Source of the DNA: an uncultured Verrucomicrobiales bacterium
GTDB lineage: Bacteria; Verrucomicrobiota; Verrucomicrobiia; Verrucomicrobiales; Akkermansiaceae
NCBI GenBank assembly: GCA_937969125.1
Contig: CALBVA010000269.1
Location: forward strand, 1-9,638
DNA length: 9,638 nucleotides
Reading direction: 5' to 3'
Shown: positions 6,625 to 9,638 of the stretch, piece after piece
How the letters are laid out: each line of letters opens with the position of its first letter
Numbering within the stretch: the stretch's first letter is position 1
Notes under the pieces: model-generated
Database searches by the model: none
Seen by the model: the letters and a program-made list of their open reading frames with translations, nothing else
What the model was told of the DNA's origin: nothing
Program-made: the position numbers and the translations under genes

Positions 6625-8382
6625 TTACCCAACGATGATTCCGGACTCTTTCCGCTTCTTCTCCTGATCGAGAAGAGGAATGGTCACGCCGGTCTCGGTG
6701 ATGACCACTCCGAGGTCACCGATCGATCCGAAGGTCTGCCCTGTGAATGTTTCATTCTCCTTGGCGAGGGCATTGAAGACCGAGTCCATGGAGGAGGGGA
6801 GTTGGTAGTCCTTATCCAGCTTGTTGAGGAGAGCGCCGAGAGTTTCCCAATCGTCGCGCGTTCCGCCCGGGGCGATGGTAGCTTGATTGGCCCGTTGGAG
6901 GCGGCCGGTCACATTGACGTAAGTTGCCCGCTTTTCTGCCCATCCGGCACCTGGCAGCACGACTTGGGCAGCTGCCGCGGTCGGGTTGGCGTGGGTGTGA
7001 GTCGTCACGAGATGCTCGAGCTTGGCGAGATCCTCTTGCTTGAATCCCGCTTCATCCAGCAGGTTTTCATTGAAGACAATAAGAGCCTTGATCCGTCCGG
7101 TGCTCACGCCTTCACGGATGGCATCGAGCTTGGCGGTCGGGTCGTCTATTCCGAAAATGAGTCCCGCTCCGGTGGTGTTCGGATTGCGGTCCGCCGAGAT
7201 CAGCTTGCCGTCCGACTCACCCTGACGGGGAACGATGGTCAGCAGATCTGTTCCCAGGGCAGTGGCGATTTTCTTCGCGAGATAAAGTTCCTCATTGCTC
7301 TGGCGACCCGAGGCAATGACGGCCACCTCATTCGGCTGGCGCATCCCCAGACCTTCAGCGGCCTTGTTGATCGCTTCGAGATTACTGACCTCCACGTGCT
7401 TCCCATCCTTCAATATCATCGGCGCGGTGAGGCGGGAGTCATTTTGAAGCTCATGGAAGGAGAGACGATGGCTGTCCGGTATCCAGGCCGAATTGACATC
7501 GTCATTCTGTCGCGGAGTGACTCGGAAGATTTCATTGCCACGCGTCCACACCACGGTGTTCGCGCCGGTGCCGCAATTGACATCGATGGTCTTGGTCTCC
7601 TTCAGGAACCACACCCGCATCTGGAAGCGGAAGTCATTGGAAGTGAGAGCACCTACCGGGCAGATGTCGGCGGTATTGAGAGAGTAGTTGTTATCGAGGC
7701 GATGCCCCGGGTGCACCGTCACCGAGGTGTGAGTGCCGCGCTGAGAGAAGCCCAGAACTGGATCTTCCGCGACCTCGTCCATAAAGCGGATGCAGCGGCT
7801 GCACATGATACAACGCTCGTCATCAAGGCGGATGTTTTGGCCGATATCGACGTTCTTCGGCTTCTTGATCTTGGTCTCCTTGAAACGGGATTCACCGCGC
7901 CCGTGCTCGACCGAAAACTCCTGCAGTTTGCATTCGCCCGCTTGGTCGCAGATCGGGCAGTCCAGCGGGTGATTGATGAGGAGAAACTCCATCACGCCCT
8001 CGCGGGTCTTTTCCACCAGCTCACCGCCGGTGCGGATGCCCATGTTCTCTGCGACCGTGTTAGCACAGGCAATTACCGGGCGTGGCATCCAGCCGATTTC
8101 CTGATAGCCATCCTCGCCATACTTGGGATCCTCGCCCGGAGCGGGGCGGGGGGGCATTCCCATCTGGACCAGACACATCCGGCAATTGCCGGGAGAGGAA
8201 AGCTTGGGATGATAGCAATAATGGGGAATCTCTTTTTCCGCGATCTTTGCCGCTTCGATCATCCGAGTACCGCGTGGGACCTGAATCCAATGGCCGTCGA
8301 TCTGCACGTTCACCATGCCATTTTCAGCGGCAAGGTCCTTGGGAAGCTTCTTCTCTTCTACGGCCGGGGCATTTTCGCTCAT
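6625..8382 (-). CDS. nuoG: NADH-quinone oxidoreductase subunit G (Fe-S subunit, short form)
   Basis: NuoG is the large Fe-S subunit of the peripheral arm. With the ATG at 8382 it is 585 residues. The 2Fe-2S cluster N1b is bound by C56, C67, C70 and C106 (YCYH, NCRMC, IACAN). N5 uses H138, C142, C145 and C151 in HPLDCPICDQAGEC. N4 uses C191, C194, C197 and C241 in CIMCSRC and DICPVG. The next domain, where E. coli and Thermus bind the off-path cluster N7, keeps one cysteine (C270), so N7 is probably absent, as in mitochondria. A degenerate molybdopterin-oxidoreductase-like domain fills about 315-560. An in-frame GTG at 8442 would add 20 residues, but it overlaps the candidate -10 element and the extra residues do not look like the family. 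It is the first nuo gene of this cluster. Confidence 0.95.
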   Translation of the reverse strand: MSENAPAVEEKKLPKDLAAENGMVNVQIDGHWIQVPRGTRMIEAAKIAEKEIPHYCYHPKLSSPGNCRMCLVQMGMPPRPAPGEDPKYGEDGYQEIGWMPRPVIACANTVAENMGIRTGGELVEKTREGVMEFLLINHPLDCPICDQAGECKLQEFSVEHGRGESRFKETKIKKPKNVDIGQNIRLDDERCIMCSRCIRFMDEVAEDPVLGFSQRGTHTSVTVHPGHRLDNNYSLNTADICPVGALTSNDFRFQMRVWFLKETKTIDVNCGTGANTVVWTRGNEIFRVTPRQNDDVNSAWIPDSHRLSFHELQNDSRLTAPMILKDGKHVEVSNLEAINKAAEGLGMRQPNEVAVIASGRQSNEELYLAKKIATALGTDLLTIVPRQGESDGKLISADRNPNTTGAGLIFGIDDPTAKLDAIREGVSTGRIKALIVFNENLLDEAGFKQEDLAKLEHLVTTHTHANPTAAAAQVVLPGAGWAEKRATYVNVTGRLQRANQATIAPGGTRDDWETLGALLNKLDKDYQLPSSMDSVFNALAKENETFTGQTFGSIGDLGVVITETGVTIPLLDQEKKRKESGIIVG

Positions 8383-8440
8383 GGTCAGCGCGGGTGAAAT
8401 ATCAGGAGTGGCGAACCTACCGAAGGCCCGTTCCAGCGGC

Positions 8441-8469
8441 ACTATGCAAGGCCACCCCCGCGCCGTAAA
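8441..8469 (-). promoter_or_regulatory. Candidate sigma-70-type promoter for the nuoG operon
   Basis: Read on the minus strand, TTTACG (8469-8464) and CATAGT (8446-8441) each match the sigma-70 consensus at four of six positions and are separated by 17 bp, the ideal spacing. Transcription would begin near 8434 and leave a leader of about 50 nt before the nuoG ATG at 8382. The -35 element touches the edge of the 32-bp palindrome. This is a pattern match only; GC-rich spacer sequence and the lack of known promoters for this lineage keep confidence low. Confidence 0.35.
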
Positions 8470-8500
8470 GCGACTTTGTGAAATATTTCACAAAGTCGCT
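8469..8500. promoter_or_regulatory. Perfect 32-bp palindrome with CRP/FNR-like core; operator candidate (alternatively a hairpin)
   Basis: All 16 base pairs of each arm match, centred between 8484 and 8485. The inner 16 bp fit TGTGA-N6-TCACA exactly, the consensus core recognised by CRP-type regulators in Proteobacteria, with further symmetric flanks (AGCGACTT outward). It lies 18 bp after the stop of the YiiX-like gene and about 87 bp before the nuoG ATG, abutting a candidate -35 box, so an operator controlling the nuo operon is the preferred reading. As RNA it could also form a hairpin of up to 14 bp with an AUAU loop. On the minus strand this is followed only by UU after the final U of the stem, then ACGG, so it would be a weak intrinsic terminator for the upstream gene. 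The palindrome itself is certain; its role is inferred. Confidence 0.6.
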
Positions 8501-8517
8501 CAAGGCAGCCTCTGACC

Positions 8518-9198
8518 TTATCTTCCTCTCTTTCCAGCCTTCTTTTTGGAACGCAATGGCACCTCCTTCAGCAGGGGCGAGGCTGCCAGATCCGAAGGCG
8601 CGACCACCGGCTCCTTCATGGGGAGATTATCAACGCTTCCGTAACGCTGCTTGATGACTGAGCGCACGACCGGATCGCTCAGGTAATAGGATTGAAAGCT
8701 CTTTGGCTTGCAAAGCTTCAGTCCGGTCGATTTTTCATAAATTTTCCAGACCAGTTCCGAGCAATAGAGCGTCTTGTCGTCCCATCGGAATTTCAGGTCA
8801 TAATCCTTCCCGATTTGCTTTTCTCCCCAGGCCAGTGCTTTTTTCAAAGCCGTCGCATTTAGCTTCGAGCTATCCTTCAAGCGTCGGGCATGAAAGACCT
8901 TCGATCTCTTCTTCCAGTCTGCCAATGAGGTCACCTTAACCGGCTGCATTGCCTCCAGCACATAGAGGGCGCCATTGGCCTTCGTGGATTTGAAGACCAC
9001 CCCGCAATGCGTGTAGCTCGATCCTGTCGCCTTCTCGACCGCACGGCCCTGCCTCCCTCCGGTGTCCTGGAAAACAATGTCACCCTCTCTCAATTCCGAG
9101 TAATTGGGATGGTGAGCCGTCTTACTCCACCAGCCAGCATGGCAGGTTGTCATGAAAAATAGTGAGAGAATTAAGGCTTTTACGATACGGGTCTTCAT
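8518..9198 (-). CDS. yiiX: Secreted YiiX-like permuted papain-fold hydrolase (C92 family)
   Basis: The 226-residue product resembles E. coli YiiX and its relatives, circularly permuted papain-like (NlpC/P60-superfamily) enzymes assigned to peptidase family C92; their physiological substrate is poorly known. A signal peptide is evident: basic MKTR, hydrophobic core (about 7-17), and a likely cut after CHA (residue 21), so it acts outside the cytoplasm. The domain opens with LREGDIVFQ (36-44). The catalytic histidine is H64 in YTHCGVVF, the polar partner is likely E82 in YVLEAMQPVK, and the nucleophile is C146 in LYCSELVWKIY. The conserved LSDPVVRSVIKQRYG (173-187) and KEPVVAPSDL (195-204) follow, with a basic tail KKKAGKRGR. 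Its stop is 135 bp before nuoG, separated by the palindrome, so co-transcription with nuo is uncertain. A 5'-leader hairpin precedes the start. Confidence 0.88.
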   Translation of the reverse strand: MKTRIVKALILSLFFMTTCHAGWWSKTAHHPNYSELREGDIVFQDTGGRQGRAVEKATGSSYTHCGVVFKSTKANGALYVLEAMQPVKVTSLADWKKRSKVFHARRLKDSSKLNATALKKALAWGEKQIGKDYDLKFRWDDKTLYCSELVWKIYEKSTGLKLCKPKSFQSYYLSDPVVRSVIKQRYGSVDNLPMKEPVVAPSDLAASPLLKEVPLRSKKKAGKRGR

Positions 9199-9459
9199 TG
9201 GTGTCGGTTGGATTGGTGTCAGTCGTTGTCATGAGGATCGAAGACCCTCACGACAATCTCATCTTAGTCACAGCGTCGCTGGAGCTGGTCATCGATTCAC
9301 TTAATTCCAGCATTTCGAAAATTGATGCCTAAACCCGTCACTTTCTTCTTGCGTGAAATCAAGATCCTCCATATCTCCCCGCCGTCGCGAGGCGATTCTG
9401 AGAATTGCAAAGCGGCCCACGAAAAATCTTCCGAATCCCCTAGCCGGATTCACCAAAAA
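9199..9459. other. Intergenic region between divergent YiiX-like gene and tRNA-Tyr
   Basis: This 261-bp stretch separates the minus-strand YiiX-like gene from the plus-strand tRNA. It should hold promoters for both, but no hexamer pair is good enough to name. It contains the leader hairpin at 9226-9256 and a 9-bp direct repeat, ATTGGTGTC at 9197-9205 and 9212-9220, the first copy overlapping the YiiX-like start codon. I see no open reading frame worth calling and no other RNA gene here. Confidence 0.5.
9226..9256 (-). promoter_or_regulatory. Strong hairpin in the 5' leader of the YiiX-like gene
   Basis: On the minus strand, TTGTCGTGAGG and CCTCATGACAA can pair over 11 bp (one G-U wobble, 10 Watson-Crick pairs) around a 9-nt loop that can itself close further as G-U, U-A and C-G around UUC. 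The hairpin ends about 27 nt before the ATG. The wobble is a mismatch (A-C) on the plus strand, so the structure is better as minus-strand RNA, meaning in this gene's transcript. No U-run follows, so it is not an ordinary terminator. A leader stabilising or regulatory element is possible, but no promoter upstream could be defined. Confidence 0.4.
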
Positions 9460-9545
9460 GGGTAGGTGGCCGAGTGGTTAAAGGCGGCAGACTGTAAATC
9501 TGCTCACGTAAGTGTACGCTGGTTCGAATCCAGCCCTGCCCACCA
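9460..9545 (+). tRNA. tRNA-Tyr (anticodon GUA), CCA encoded
   Basis: A full class II tRNA cloverleaf can be drawn. The acceptor stem GGGTAGG (9460-9466) pairs with CCTGCCC (9535-9541) with one G-U pair, then discriminator A9542 and an encoded CCA (9543-9545). The anticodon stem GCAGA/TCTGC (9487-9491, 9499-9503) encloses CTGTAAA, with anticodon GTA at 9494-9496, which reads tyrosine codons UAU and UAC. A long variable arm (9504-9517) forms a small CAC/GTG stem with a GTAA loop, as expected for bacterial tRNA-Tyr. The T arm is GCTGG-TTCGAAT-CCAGC (9518-9534). It stands alone and is followed 10 bp later by a terminator. Confidence 0.98.
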
Positions 9546-9555
9546 GCTTTCAATG

Positions 9556-9591
9556 AAGGAGTTACGAGAGATCGTAACTCCTTTTTCTTTT
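9556..9591 (+). terminator. Rho-independent terminator after tRNA-Tyr
   Basis: A 12-bp perfect stem, AAGGAGTTACGA (9556-9567) with TCGTAACTCCTT (9572-9583), closed by a GAGA (GNRA) tetraloop, is followed by TTTCTTTT. With the two T residues at the stem base this gives an almost unbroken T-tract. Its position 10 bp after the tRNA shows that tRNA-Tyr is transcribed as a single-gene unit. The last 47 bases of the window after it show nothing I can assign. Confidence 0.93.
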
Positions 9592-9638
9592 CAAGAAACT
9601 CTTAGGATGGGCGGTTTTTGAAGCCTTATTTTGGCCTG

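Noticed and set aside
6616..8397. Long plus-strand open frame (593 codons) opposite nuoG
   Set aside because: It is exactly antisense to a clear NuoG with all its cysteine motifs. Its translation has no recognisable domain and has the composition expected of a frame opposite a GC-biased gene.
8380..8442. GTG start at 8442 for nuoG, adding 20 residues
   Set aside because: The extra residues do not resemble NuoG N-termini, the GTG overlaps the candidate -10 box, and the ATG at 8382 gives a normal N-terminus.
8469..8500. Palindrome as a strong intrinsic terminator of the YiiX-like gene
   Set aside because: The stem is long, but only two T residues follow it on the minus strand and the next bases are ACGG. 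A weak terminator is not excluded, but the CRP-like core and location favour an operator.
9460..9545. tRNA-Tyr 3' end as an attachment site for an integrated element
   Set aside because: No integrase, direct repeat of the tRNA 3' end or change of composition is visible in the short flank, and a normal terminator follows.
1..9638. CRISPR arrays, insertion sequences or a new defence or metabolic system
   Set aside because: No regularly spaced repeats, transposase or terminal inverted repeats are seen. All the sizeable plausible frames are accounted for by nuo genes and one hydrolase.

Overview
The window is most of the distal half of a respiratory complex I (type I NADH:quinone oxidoreductase) operon, read on the minus strand, followed by its upstream flank. 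The organism looks like a bacterium of the Verrucomicrobiota or a related PVC-group lineage. This is inferred from the style of the Nuo proteins (short NuoG without cluster N7, a divergent NuoM channel motif), from moderately high GC, and from gene starts that lack Shine-Dalgarno sequences. No 16S or other firm taxonomic marker is present, so the assignment is tentative.

Layout, in minus-strand reading order from the high-coordinate end: nuoG (8382-6625), nuoH (6585-5350), nuoI (5300-4734), nuoJ (4703-4065), nuoK (4032-3715), nuoL (3680-1857), nuoM (1860-367), nuoN (329 to the window edge, cut off). Gaps are 30-49 bp, except a 4-bp ATGA overlap between nuoL and nuoM. The genes are surely one transcription unit. 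Together they supply the end of the Fe-S chain (NuoG, NuoI), the quinone-site and connecting membrane subunits (NuoH, J, K) and the three antiporter-like proton pumps (NuoL, M, N). The input module and connecting subunits (NuoA-F) are not upstream of nuoG, so the operon is split or rearranged.

Upstream of nuoG, a 135-bp gap (8383-8517) holds a perfect 32-bp palindrome containing an ideal TGTGA-N6-TCACA (CRP/FNR-family-like) core, next to a plausible promoter. Beyond it, on the same strand, is a gene for a secreted YiiX-like permuted papain-fold hydrolase (9198-8518), with a strong hairpin in its 5' leader. On the plus strand at the right end lie a tRNA-Tyr(GUA) gene with encoded CCA and a textbook intrinsic terminator.

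No mobile element, CRISPR array or defence system is visible; this is largely a core-metabolism region. The observations most worth following are the loss of the conserved TM7 pumping lysine in NuoM, with possible compensating residues, and the palindromic operator candidate in front of nuoG.
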